A stretch of 64,000 nucleotides of DNA from Naematelia aurantialba (taxonomy: Eukaryota; Basidiomycota; Tremellomycetes; Tremellales; Naemateliaceae): positions 1,054,001 to 1,118,000 of the forward strand of contig JAKFAO010000005.1 in the NCBI GenBank assembly GCA_021527695.1, written 5' to 3'. The position numbers were made by a program, and so were the translations under genes. The first letter of the stretch is position 1; every line of letters begins with the position of its first letter. This document shows, one piece after another, positions 52,564 to 63,450 of the stretch. The notes under the pieces are model-generated. The model worked only from the letters and a program-made list of their open reading frames with translations, searched no databases and had not been told where the DNA came from.

Positions 52564-54480
52564 TGATGAGACTGGTGTTGTAGGCCATGGCGTGCGAACG
52601 GTTTGGCGAGCAGACATCGCTTGGAGATCGAGTTGGAGGTCATTCTTGCCTGTTGCTTGTGCACCACTGGCTTTTCACCGGGCTAGCTGCTAGCTGCTTA
52701 GTAGAATAAGCCTAGACTATGCCCTTGATCTCAGTCGGAGCTCCTCGAGGTGATACGTAACGACGAGTCGCGCATCCTTGCCGGCCGTCACATCTGCCGT
52801 GACATACGTTTCCTGTGCATGGTCTATCGCTTGGCGCCTTTACGCTGCAATCTTTCTCGTCTCGTATATGCCTGTTCGCTATATCGACTGTACTATTCAG
52901 TCGACCTTCCACAACTGACTCTAAACTCGCCCATGCAACGTTCAACCACTCGGCCACGACCGTCTTCCGGCAACCACTCGTCCCGGCAGGAACCTGCTCG
53001 TTTAAAAAATCCCGGACATGTGTGCGCGCCACACCGGCGATGCTAGTTTCCAGGACGCTCGAGCACGACACTGCGAATCTCCGTCGCTGCGAATGCCTTG
53101 TCGCAGCGAATCCCCCGCGCCGCGGATGGTTGAGGGGTTGAGGGATTGAGGGATGAGCGATTAGGGATGATGGGATGAGCGAGGGGTGAAGGGGGAGGGT
53201 GAGGGGTGAGGGGGTGAGGGGTGAGGGGGGGATGATGGGAGATGAGAGTGAGACCACGCAGGTCGGGGGTCCGAGCGATTCGGGGATCTCGGCTGTTGCT
53301 TGTACCTGCCGCACAGCAGTAGTGGACCAGCAGAACTCGTTGCAGGGCAGTAGTAAGGCGCGCAGCAGTGCTCCTTGCGGGGCAGTAGTCTAGTAGTCCT
53401 CCGGGAGGGACACCTCCGTGTCAGACTAGTCAATGCTGCTCGCCGCCAAGCGGCCCGAGCTTGTACCGATTGCCGCTAACGCTAACACCTGGCCAACGCC
53501 GGATTTGGGGACACTACACCGTGGAAGCGCCATGGGTGGAACATGGACATATGGGCCTGTTACGTACCCTCGTCGGGTGGAGCTAGCGACGAGTTGGAAA
53601 GTGTACGGTACGTATGTCTCTTGTGTGTGCTGCGGGGTCGAGGCCTGGCCCCTATCATCCAATGGCAGAGGGTTTTCGGTCACCGAGTTCAGGGGCTACG
53701 CGCTGGTGCTAGAAGGAAGGGAGAGCGAGGCCGGCGTCGGGGTCGGAAAGGATATTTCTCCGAGGGCAGGAGCGGTTTCAAGGTACCGAACAAATGTGTC
53801 GAGAAAAAAAAATTAGGAAAACACGCACGAGCCGTAAGCTTCTAGCGCGGTCAAGTATCAATCAGCAGGGATTCTGCAAAGGGAGGCAATGAAAGGCGCA
53901 GCAGCGCTGGGAATGGCGAGAAGAAGAGCGGGGGTTGGGAGGATGGCGAGAGGAGAGGGCGTTGGCGAGGCGGAGGGGGGGAACGCAGAGGCAGCGGGAG
54001 GCGGAAATGAATTGGAGCGAGGAGCGGATGGAGCAAGCACGAGGCAGAGGGCAGACACGACGCAGAGCGCAGACTGGCGGGCTCGTCGTGTCAATCGTAG
54101 TAGTGGTATTTCGCTAATCGCTAGTGGCACTCGGTTCTCCGATCCACGTCGGACACCGCTGCCCAGTGCACACACACCGACTATAGCAACGTGTCCAGCA
54201 GTTGCTAGTAGTAGCCACGTTGCTAGTCATCTCCATCTCCGTACCGCAGCGGACAGCAGGCGTCTGCTATCCCGAGGCTATCGAGCACTGGCCACTCATT
54301 AGCCCCCACCCCTCCCCGCACCCCCAGCCATACGCCGTCCGGGCCCGATCGTATCTGCGCTTCGCAGAGCGATAACATAATCCCGTATCGTCCGTCCTGG
54401 TCCGCCCTATTCCGCCGTCGTCGTCGTCGCCCTTTTGGCCGTTCAGGAGACGGCGCAGCGTACAACTCGTCGTACATAAA
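52564..54480. other. Long stretch without a supported gene, TDP1 to CSL leader
   Basis: About 1.9 kb. A 200-codon open frame on the minus strand (52712-53314) and one on the plus strand (53433-53816) were examined; the first has no ATG, neither has a family match. A G-rich tract lies at 53122-53240. GC-rich low-complexity sequence occupies 53890-54060. No tRNA could be folded convincingly, although 52930-53000 on the minus strand contains GGCCGAGTGGTT, reminiscent of a tRNA D-arm. The stretch may include a non-coding RNA or distal CSL promoter. Confidence 0.45.
53122..53240 (+). repeat. G-rich GGGTGAG / GGATTGAGGG tract
   Basis: A run of imperfect GGGTGAGG and GATTGAGGG units gives many G3-G6 blocks on the plus strand, enough for G-quadruplex formation. 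The complementary strand is strictly pyrimidine-dominated. Confidence 0.85.
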
Positions 54481-54539
54481 GGCAATCCGGATCTACAGCC
54501 AACCTTGGACACTCGAGACGCCCACCCTCACGACCACGG

Positions 54540-54620
54540 CAACGGCAACCGCAACCGACAACAGCAACAGCACCACCAACAGCAACAGCAACAGCAACCA
54601 CAGCGGCAGCGGCACTCGCA
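54540..54620 (+). repeat. CAACAG / CAGCAG low-complexity stretch
   Basis: Imperfect trinucleotide-type repeats (CAACAGCAACAG...) in the presumed CSL 5' leader. They would encode Gln if translated in one frame, but no ATG opens that frame. Confidence 0.8.
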
Positions 54621-55311
54621 ATCTCTAGCTCAAGCAGCAAACTTGTATCAAAAACGCTGGACCGATCAGGACAGGAAAGCAGAAAACCGGAAAAGACGTC
54701 GTAAGTCTGTCGTCGCCATCGTTAAATCTCCCCCCTGCCATTCCCCCCGCTTCCACGCTTCAGTCCCAAGCAACACACTTTGTCCCCCAAGCATCCATCC
54801 ATTCTCTTTTGCTTCTCTCCACTGCGCTTCGACATCCAGTCTCCCTTTGACCATTGCGATCCCCATCTTGGTGCGGTGTAGCGAGCCCCGCTCGCTGTGT
54901 CGCTGGACGGCCGCTCACGCCACTCCCGATATCAGTGTTCCGGCCCTGATTACCAAACCGAAACCTACCCTCTCTGCGCTCTTGATCAGCGAGATCGCAT
55001 CAACCGCACGCCGTCGTCCGCCATCCACATCACCGACCACCGTCGTCGCCTCGCCTGCGCTCGCCTCGCGTCCTTGCGTCGGTCTGGGCGACTGCGGTTC
55101 TTCCCGCTCCGACCGGTACTAGGGATACGTTCCGGTGAGTGTTTGTGCTGGCGTGCCCCCGGTCATCGTGGATCCTTTCTCCTTCGATCCCCCCTTGGAC
55201 TGCCCTTCGTTCGATGCTAGCGAACGCGCCCGGACGCCCTCGCCCCCTTTTTCTCCTCCACGGTCAAAGGAGTGGAGACGGGAGACGAGTCTGGCCACGT
55301 TTGCTTCGTTC

Positions 55312-55352
55312 TTTCTCTCTCTCTCTCTCTCCCTCTCTCTCTCTCTCTCCCG
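55312..55352 (+). repeat. CT microsatellite in presumed CSL leader intron
   Basis: About 20 CT dinucleotides with two or three interruptions. The tract is pyrimidine-only on the sense strand. Confidence 0.92.
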
Positions 55353-55888
55353 CCTGCCTCCCTTGGCCCCCCTTGGACAGCCCCTCCTTCAATCCTCGCC
55401 CCGGGGAGTATAATGGAGCGCACCGCCGCCGAAGCACAACGCCAGATCCGCCACGACGCCAGACGGCCCTTCTTTACTTGCCCGGCAGAGCCGGATCTGA
55501 CGCTTCAGCCCCCTCCTCGCTCTCTTCTTTTATCTTGCTCTGCTGGCCTCGGCAAGACTTGCGTGTCCGCCCCTTTCATCTTGCAGACGTGCACGTCTGT
55601 CCTCATCCCTCTGTCCTCACCCCTCTGCCTCTGCCCTCTGCCTCTGCGTCCGGGCATCGCCCCGCGATAGCTTCGTGCGCGGTGCTAGATCCGAGCTGGC
55701 CTTCAATCCACCTTTTACCCGCCTGCGCTTTCCTCTCGTGGGCGGAGACCAAGGCGCAAGCGGCCTTCGAGTCGTGGGCGGTTAGACTCGTTCTCGTTTT
55801 GTAGCCCCCTCTGTGTCGCCGCAGCTCACTCCTCCCCCCTCCCCCCAATTTCGTCAGACTGTTTCCCACAAAGTCAAAAGAGCTCACC

Positions 55889-58800
55889 ATGTCGCCGACA
55901 CCTGATAGTACCATCTCTCTTCCTGGCATCGCATCTTTCCAAACTCGCCCCCTCTCACCCCACAGACACCACTACTCGTCGTCCCCGAAAACGACACTCT
56001 TCCCGCCCGTGCGCCCGAGTCTGTACACGCACAACCTCGGTCACGACGCGCTCGGCCGTCCCAAGAGTGCTATCAATAGGCAAAAATCGACGGCAGCCCT
56101 CGCGCCCCGCGGCAGACCGAGATTCTACTCTGTCTCGAGTGCCGCTCCCACTCTCCCATCGATTCCCAGCGCCTCTCTCCAAGGCATGACGGAGGCTTCT
56201 TTCGATGTGAGTATTTCACATTTCACATTCTCACTCTACTCACATCCTCGCCTTCGACCTCTGTTTTTTTCTGGCGCGATGCCCATGGCTGACCTTGAAA
56301 GACCCCGTCCTTTGACTCTCTTCTCGGCGATGACCTCCGCCACGATGACCGGAACGGACCCACCCTAGGTCTCACTGGCACCTTCGGTCTCCACCACTCG
56401 CAGTACGACAATTTCGGCGACGGTCCCCCCGCCTATCAGGCCCATTCGGGCGGGTACTACCCCACTTATTCCAGCTCTCAACACATGTACCACAATCGAC
56501 CCTCTCTTCCCGCCATCGACACTGCTCAATCGCCGTATCAAGCGTATCATCCCCAATATGCATCAGCGGCGCCGTCCTTGTCTACCGGCATCTACGATGG
56601 GCAATCAATCCATGAGCTCGAGCAACTTGCCACTCCCAACCCAGACGGACCCTTCAACTACTCACCACAGCAGTATCACCCACATATGCAGTACGACATG
56701 CTGCAGCCCATGGACCCCCGGGTGACGGGCTTGTCTCTCCCAGCCGTTGGCAACAACTTTGATTTCTCACTCACACCCGCGCTCTCCTCGGGCACGATAT
56801 CGCCCAGCTCGCTGCAGCCCCAACGCGAGTCATATCTCACCCACATGATGGGCGACCGCGAGTCGAGGGGGTCGATAAGCTCCATTGGCAGTAGTCGAGA
56901 CTCGACATATGGCGACCACAAACCGTTTCAACATGCTTATTTCGACCACCATGATCGGTCTGCACCCATGGAACAAAAGGCCACCGTGCCCGAACCCAAT
57001 CGTCCACAGCAATTTGCGCTGGATGTGCCCAACGCCTCATATCAGGCCAACATGGACAAGGCGGTAGTGCAAGCTGCGTTGCGGGACTGGATGATGGCGT
57101 CAAACCGGCTGGATCTTGGCGAGCTCAAGCTTCTCATCTGGACACCAAAGGTGGCGCAAAAGTCGTACGGCAACGAACGGCGATATCTCACCCCGCCACC
57201 GATGGTGTTCATGTACGGCGTCGAGTGGTTCACCAAAAGTCAGGACCACTGTCCAGTCTCTCCACTCCTCCAACCACGTGTCTCTATCTCACTTGCCAAT
57301 CGACCGGCCGAGCGAGACGTGGACACGTTGTGGCATTCGGTCGAAGGCGTCAACCTAGACATGAAGAAGAATATCTCAGAGCTCAAGGCGGCGGACAGGC
57401 CGTTCTGGGGCTGTGCGCTGGGATCTCAGCTCTCGGCGAACGAGGATGATACCAAGACGGGACCAAAGATTCAGGTCACAGTGACGGTCAAGGGACCTCA
57501 CAGGCATCATGCGGGCGCGAATGGATGGGGACCGATGAAGGGCACTGTGACGGATATCCGGACCGAGGACGTGCTTGGCCAGTTTCCGAGTGCACCGATC
57601 CAGGTCATCTCCAAGGCGTCAAAGAAGAAGACTGCGAGCAAACAGCAGGAATGTGAGTGCTGCCTTGCCCCAGGGACACGGAACTGTGTTGATCTTGGCT
57701 CAAGCTGTCGTGACGCATGGATCTACGGTATCTCTGTTCAACCGAATCAAGGCTCAGAGCCAACAGACGAAATACCTCTCTGTTACTCCTGATCCAACTC
57801 GGGTGTATGGGACTGATGGCAAGGCTGTGTCTGGCGCTCTGGCGCCCATCATACCACCTGACGACAACCCTTTCCGCGGGTTCACCAGCAGTCCGGGAAA
57901 AATGTGGGAATCGTTCATTGTGTGGCTTGTGGACCCGAACCGCCCAGGCGGTGAAGGACACGTGCCGAACCCCAACGTTGGCTGGCCCCGTATCCCGGCC
58001 AACGCTATCCAACCTGGTCAGCCTATCGCCCATCCCATCCGGTACAACTCGATCATCGTCCTTCAGTCGGTGCAGACCGGTCTGTGCTCGCCCAACCTGG
58101 TCATCCGGCAAGTGGAGCACAACGAGGTCCGCGGTAACGACGGCACAGCGAACGATGCGTATGCTTGTGCGCCGGATGGCGAGCTCTTGGGCGACCTGGT
58201 GTCGCATTTACAGAAAGTGGCGTTTGAAGTGTACCAGCCTGATATGGGCGACAACACAGTCGGCGGGCATTACATGGCGTCGCAAGAGGCGGAAAAGATA
58301 TCTGCGAAATTCGTGCAGAGCCAAAAGCAATGGACGTTGAATGAGCAACCTGCCCAACGGCGCAGTGCATCGCGGGACAGCAGTGTGAATTCGACGCCGA
58401 ACCAACGGACGATCCTGCTTCCCATGACACCGCACAACGGGCCGCTACATCTGCCGACCTCGACCCCGACCAGTCCCATGTCGACGTCGTCGTCAGCCGA
58501 CTACTTTACGATGCAGTCCCGCAAACCGTCGTCCCAGTCGCTCTTCTCGCCGTCGATGGGTACTGAGCCGACGCTGCCTGCGTCGGCCGCCGATGGGGGG
58601 CCGATGCGCCGCCGGCCTGACTCGGCAGGGAGACATAATCCGCTCCAGAGGGCAAATAAGAAACGCAGTGACTCGTCGGCACATTCGTCGACGGACAGTC
58701 TGGTGGATTACTTGCAGACGGCGACGCTGCAGACACGCCCAACGCACAGCTGGTCATTACGCGTCGAGGAGACGTGCATCTGGTGAGTGCGATTTGGATG

Positions 58801-59907
58801 TTCAATCCACAATGCATCTCGGCGATGTCATATTTGAGCCAAATCTTTTCTGCGTCGATTCCTTCGATCACGACACGTCTGTAACCCTTGCACCCCACAC
58901 CCTCGCACCTCGCACCCCACACTCCCGCACCCCGCACCCTCAGACCGTCAAAATATATGAGATTCGCATCGCTGACACCCCGCAGGAGCATCGTCGGCAC
59001 TGAAGCCGTCTCATACGTCTTTTACGTCCCGCAAGCGTACCGCAACAGCCTGACCGAAGCGGTCGCGCCGTTCCCAAAGGTGGATCGGGTGATTCGCCCC
59101 GGCGGCCCGATCGATATGGGTCCTCCTGGAGTGAAAAAGTTTGCGCAGACGTTTACCCCGAGCACCACGAAGCCTCTGATCACTTTGTGAGTATCGTGTG
59201 GGCTTGTGTGTCGTTGGGCTTGTGTCGTCTGTGGAACCCCCTCCTCTGTCCCTGAGAGTCCCCGATCAGAGTCACTCAGAGACGTCGGTGTCTGAGAATC
59301 ATCGCTCCCGGTCTTTGGAAAGCACAAACCTCTCTCTCTCAGAGCACTAGTCTCTGCTTTGTAGTCACTACTGTCTACCTCCGAGAATCACCATCGCTAT
59401 TCCCGAGAATCACCACTGTCCATTTCCGAGCAAAACCACTGTCTATTCCGATCGGCGTGGAGCTGACTGATCGCGCAGGTACGGACAAGGATTCCAAAAG
59501 AACAACGACGGGACACCGAGGCATCACGTGTTCTACGGCGACCAACCTGCGGGTTACAACGAGGGCCGCTGGTGAGTGGTGATCCAGTTGGACGTTCTGT
59601 TTCTGTCCTATCTTCTCCCCCTGCCCTATCTGCTATCTGCCTTTACCCTCTATCCTCTGCCTTGCATTCCCTGCCTCTGTCCTTTGCCATTTGGCCCCTG
59701 CCCTCCGCCTTACCTCTGCTCCTACTCTGAGCTCCGCTTACGCTCCCCTCAGTGGCGAGGTCATGGCGGCTTCCATACCCGATTCACCGATCCACCACAC
59801 ATTCCCTGTCACGCTTGGTCTCCCAGAGTGGCCAGGTCATCATTCCCACCGGTATCACCTATCCCGACTTTGCCAAGAACAAGGCCGCGACGAGCTTCCA
59901 CCACTAG
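55889..59907 (+). CDS. CSL-family (RBP-J/Su(H)/Cbf11-12 type) transcription factor, with a +1 frame break
   Basis: CSL proteins bind GTG(G/A)GAA-type sites; fungal members regulate adhesion, cell cycle and lipid genes. Exons 55889-56206, 56302-57652, 57705-58782, 58986-59186, 59479-59571 and 59753-59907 total 3196 nt, one base over a multiple of three (1064 aa if corrected). The N-terminus (about 300 aa) is Ser/Pro/Tyr/Gln-rich. The Rel-like N-terminal domain shows LKLLIWTPKVAQKSYGNERRYLTPPP. The beta-trefoil contains VVTHGSTVSLFNRIKAQSQQ TKYLSV (RBP-J signature) and YNSIIVLQSVQTGLCSPNLVIRQVE, then a fungal Ser-rich insert, and WSIVGTEAVSYVFYVP. The C-terminal domain has GQGFQKNNDGTPRHHVFYGD. 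Near the end HTFPVTL and QSGQVIIPTGITYPDF are one base out of frame at about 59815-59825. No intron explains it. Confidence 0.88.
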
Positions 59908-60677
59908 ATCCGAGATCCGAAACATCTACATCGTATAGACGACTACATGAGGCTCAGGTCACGGTCGAGAGGCCACCGCCCGCCTTCTCCGCCCTCCGTA
60001 TCGACTGGTGAGACCCAGAAGACTGCGAAGAACTTGCAAACAGTGGCAAACAGCGTATCTTGTATTGTGTATCCTATACTACATGGTGCCTATAACCAAC
60101 CCGACGACGGCTTCTCGGTCCCGCCGCCGCCGTGTTCTCTTCTCCCCGACTTGGCCAACTCTGGATCCTCCGATCCTTCCGCTCCTCAATCCGGTCCTCC
60201 TGCTCTCCCGGGCCCGGTCCGCCCGACCCTCCCGACCCTCTTGATCCTCCCGGTCCTTGTCCGATCCTCCCGGCCCTTCCGGTCCTCCGGATCTCTCGGC
60301 GCGCTCTCGGTCTCAGACGCCTTGTCATTCTAGCGCGAAACCTACTTTACGTCTCTGCTGTCTCTCTGTCCTCAGGTCTTAGATCACAAAACGAACATTG
60401 TAATATACTGCCAGCGCAGGTATGTGACATAGATGCATGGTTGATTTGGCTCCGACTGCGATGTGGATCGGGGGGTGGCTACAGGGCTACGTGCAACTTG
60501 CTACGCGCTTCGTCTGGCCTCCATACTGCGTTAAGTGGAGGGCTGAGCTGCAGCTGCTACATACTGGTATCGCCTGGCCATTTCAATACGCCTGCAGCTC
60601 AATGCGCCTGCAGCTCAATACGCCTGCAGCTCAATGCGCCTGCAGCTCAATACGCCTGCATGCTCAAGCCTGCATGC
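59908..60677. other. Convergent gap CSL / beta-helix gene
   Basis: A 770 bp gap of 3' flanks. It contains a C/T/G-rich stretch at 60130-60300 with recurring CCTCCCGG-type blocks and a 16-bp tandem repeat at 60584-60663. No gene is supported. Confidence 0.55.
60584..60663 (+). repeat. 16-bp tandem repeat with alternating variant
   Basis: Five copies of CAATRCGCCTGCAGCT, with R alternating A/G/A/G/A, so the higher-order period is 32 bp. The last copy is altered to CCTGCATGCT. It lies 3' of both flanking genes. Confidence 0.93.
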
Positions 60678-63224
60678 TCAGTACGACTTGCGGCTCTTGC
60701 GACTACTCGCCCTGCTCCGCTGCCACCGCCTCAGCAGCACCACTGCGCCGAGCAGGATCGCTCCTGACGCGGCCAACAGTCCCAATGAATGCCAGAACGA
60801 ACGCCCCCCCGTGCCGACCGGCATGGGCATAAACGACCGTTCTCCATCGGCGTCTCGCGCCCAGCCCGCGCCGCCGTCGTGCACGTCGTGCAAGGGCACG
60901 GGCACGGGCACGGGCATGTCGTACACGCCGCGGTGCTCGGTGGACGCGGGCGGAGGGACGCGCGTCTTCAGGCCCGCGACGTTGGCCCATACCGCCTGCA
61001 CGACGGGCTTGTTGTCTTCCTACATGGCGTCAGCAGTGCCGACCACAAGGAAGCTGCTCAAGGCTACAGCAACGCTGCCGGGCCAGATCACCGTCCTCTC
61101 CTTCACAGCCAAGCAGCCAGACTATTGTCCTCTCGTGATTTGGGGATGTGGGGAAGAGGGAGGAAACGAAGAAGACGAAGAAGACGGAGAAGACGAAGAC
61201 GAAGACGAAGACGGAGACCAGCTCACGGCAGATTTGCGGATCCGCGTCGCCAGCGCTGCGAATTCGCCTTGAATCGCATCGAGCTCGTTCTTGAGCCCCT
61301 TTTCGCCTTTCTCGAGACTCGCAAGCCGGTCTACCACGCCGTCGACCTGGTGGTTGCCCGTGCCTCTTGGAACTGCGTCGGTCGCGTCACTGTCGCCCGG
61401 CGAGGCGAGGTGCTCGATCTGCTCGTTGATTGTGCTCATCGAGTCGAGGAGGGTCATTTGGTACGCGACGAGCGCTTCGGCGAGTCTTGTGTCCTGGCAC
61501 GTTATCAGCATGATTATGCATTGAAACAAGGACCGTGAGACTGAGTCGCTCCACAGAGCATGGGGAGAGGTATGTAGAGGGAGAAGATGCGCACAAAAGT
61601 GCCGGGAGAGGCGACGTCTCCCGCATCCGTGCTGCCTTCTGTGTCTGGCTTGAGAACCGGTGGCGCATTGCGGAATCGCCACGGCACGTAAGGCTGTCCA
61701 TCCACGTCGGGCGGGTTGATGCATATGACTTGACCGATCAGCACGCCCCTTCTTCGCAGTGCCAGTCAAACTTCAGAGGGAAAGAGAGACTCACTATGCT
61801 GCACTTCGCCATTCACAAACTCGTCTTGATACGTCCCGAGCGCGCTGCCGCGATTGATCAAGAAGGCGGTCGGTTTACCATTCTCCGGCGCGCGGGGACA
61901 CCGCGGCCCCCTCGTCCCGCTGAACACGGCGTCGGGATCCACGCTGTTGCGCAGCACGGTGAAGTCTTTGGCGGACGACACGACGATGCCATAGCCAAAA
62001 TGGCGGCCGTGGAAGACGTTATCTGTGACCGAGGCGGAATGCACGATCGTCTCAGTGTCGTCGGACCATGACGAGGGCCCGATCACGATCCCGACCTTGA
62101 GGTACCGCCCGAGCGCGTAGAAGTGGTTATGGTGCACCTTGACACCAAAGTAGTCGCCCTTCCACGGCGCATAGTCGACCAGGTTGATCCCTGCACATCA
62201 CACAGGACCATCAGCTTGCGCTCGGAATTGCCCCGCATGCTCAGGCAGTTGACGCTTACCGCCGAGGACGACTCGCGTTCTGGCATAGACCTGGTTGTTG
62301 CGCACTTCGGTGCCGGCAGAGCCAAACAGGACGATCGCCCCGTCCGTCGCGTCGTATACGATGTTGCGCTCGACCAGCGAGTCCTGACATGCTAGACTGA
62401 TACCGTCTGCACGAGGGTTTCCGCTGGGCGGGTCGATCCGCTCAATCGTCCCGTCGTACTCGTCGTCCCATTCTTCGCCGCAAGGACCCTGATATCCCAT
62501 GAGCCCTCGTGCTAAGCATGATAGCACGGTGCAGAGGCACGCACAATCTCGTTGTCCGCGACGAGAGCTTTCCGGCAGTTCATGCGATCTCCCTCTCGGA
62601 AATGTAATGCCGACCAGCCCCTGTCACACATCAGCGTTCAGATCCACTCGAGGCACCAGTGGGCCTGAGCCTCACCGTGGTTCATACAGCCTGCAATCTC
62701 GGACAGTCTGCCCATCTGCATTACCCATTTCTATGAGAGCCTGTCCCATCGGGACTCGGAACATTTGCGGCCGATTCCCATCCACCACTATCGACTTGAT
62801 TGTCGCGAATCCACAGTCTTTACAGTCGGCTCTGCACAGGCCATCAGCTGCGTCGAGCATGGTTGTCAGGGCTCGTCGCACTGGATAGCCACTGCCTGGT
62901 CCTTCCCCTCTACTAGCAACAGTGCGCGATCCCTATCTTTCGGGTCCCCCTCGGTCGTCAGAGTCTGCCGGCTGGCCGTGAAGAACACGGTAGCATTCAG
63001 GCGATGTACAGAGCCAGGACATAATGCTACAGTGGCCGACTTTCCACCTGAGCAGTCGTTAGCGCTCCTGGCCGTGCAGTGAGTAGAGAGCTAAGCACAC
63101 CTTTTGAAAACGCCGCGTTGATCTCCTTGTCTGTGCCCGATGGCAGGCATTTCGAGACTTTGAGCGGCCCAGCCGCCGCGGCGATGAGTGGTAACAGGCA
63201 GATTATGAGTGACGAGAGGAGCAT
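60678..63224 (-). CDS. Secreted/type I membrane protein with parallel beta-helix (pectate-lyase-like) ectodomain
   Basis: No named orthologue recognised. Nine exons (63101-63224, 62882-63047, 62676-62831, 62545-62620, 62260-62488, 61795-62190, 61595-61728, 61227-61493, 60678-61019) sum to 1890 nt, 629 aa. MLLSSLIICLLPLIAAAA is a signal peptide. The ectodomain has right-handed beta-helix style repeats (ADCKDCGFATIKSIVVDGNRP, VRDCRLYEPRGWSALHF, DNEIGPCGEEWDDEYDG, DGISLACQDSLVERNIVYD, GTEVRNNQVY, KVHHNHFY, ASVTDNVFHG) seen in pectin/pectate-lyase-fold proteins. A coiled-coil-like stalk (INEQIEHLAS, DRLASLEKGEKGLKNELDAIQ) precedes a single membrane helix (LLAASGAILLGAVVLL) and a short basic tail (RRWQRSRASSRKSRKSY). 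It may bind or cut cell-wall or plant polysaccharide; enzymatic activity is not shown. Confidence 0.78.
61160..61219 (-). repeat. 6-bp GAAGAC repeat in beta-helix gene intron
   Basis: About ten copies of GAAGAC/GAAGAA on the plus strand, i.e. (GTCTTC)n on the sense strand, within intron 61020-61226. It starts about ten bases after the donor GTGAGC. Confidence 0.95.
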
Positions 63225-63450
63225 TTTCAAGCGAACAAGCCTCTCGACCTCGAGCCAAGGCGGAGCGGAGTACAGCCGCCTCTGCTGCCTTGCTGCTGGT
63301 GTTTATCGTACAGACAATAATGTAGGTATATCTTGACACTTGCAATTCCATCGCGTCGATCCTCATATGCGCGTGAATTCAGGCACGATGACAAGTTGGT
63401 ATGTTGTGACTAGGATTGCTGAGTGCAGTCTGCAAACTTGCGCACCTCTG
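63225..63450. promoter_or_regulatory. Divergent promoter beta-helix / CofD-like
   Basis: A 226 bp gap between divergent starts; both promoters must be compact. No motif is assigned. Confidence 0.45.

Larger units (their letters stand above)
54481..55888 (+). promoter_or_regulatory. Long 5' leader of the CSL gene with likely leader intron
   Basis: This 1.4 kb lies directly upstream of the CSL ATG. Near 54536-54620 it has a CAACAG-rich stretch. At 55137 a perfect donor GTGAGTG follows CGTTCCG, and an acceptor TTCGTCAG ends at about 55857, only 31 bp before the ATG, suggesting a ~720 bp leader intron. A (CT)n microsatellite at 55312-55352 lies inside it. A 54505-55122 open frame starts without ATG and is low complexity, so I treat it as leader. 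The leader intron is inference from splice sites only. Confidence 0.5.

Noticed and set aside
52930..53010. Possible tRNA-Ser/Leu on the minus strand (GGCCGAGTGGTT, and a GCAGGTTC nearby)
   Set aside because: The D-arm-like and T-arm-like pieces are in the wrong order, and no acceptor stem or anticodon arm can be formed.
52712..53314. 200-codon open frame on the minus strand with a P-loop-like GTSGCRKT
   Set aside because: No ATG opens it, half is encoded by the low-complexity tract at 53122-53240, the P-loop has Arg in place of Gly, and no second motif or splice support was seen.
53433..53816. Plus-strand open frame of 127 codons
   Set aside because: No recognisable domain, odd composition, and no flanking splice signals that extend it.
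54505..55122. 205-codon Gln-rich open frame upstream of the CSL gene
   Set aside because: Begins without ATG and is low complexity; better explained as a 5' leader.
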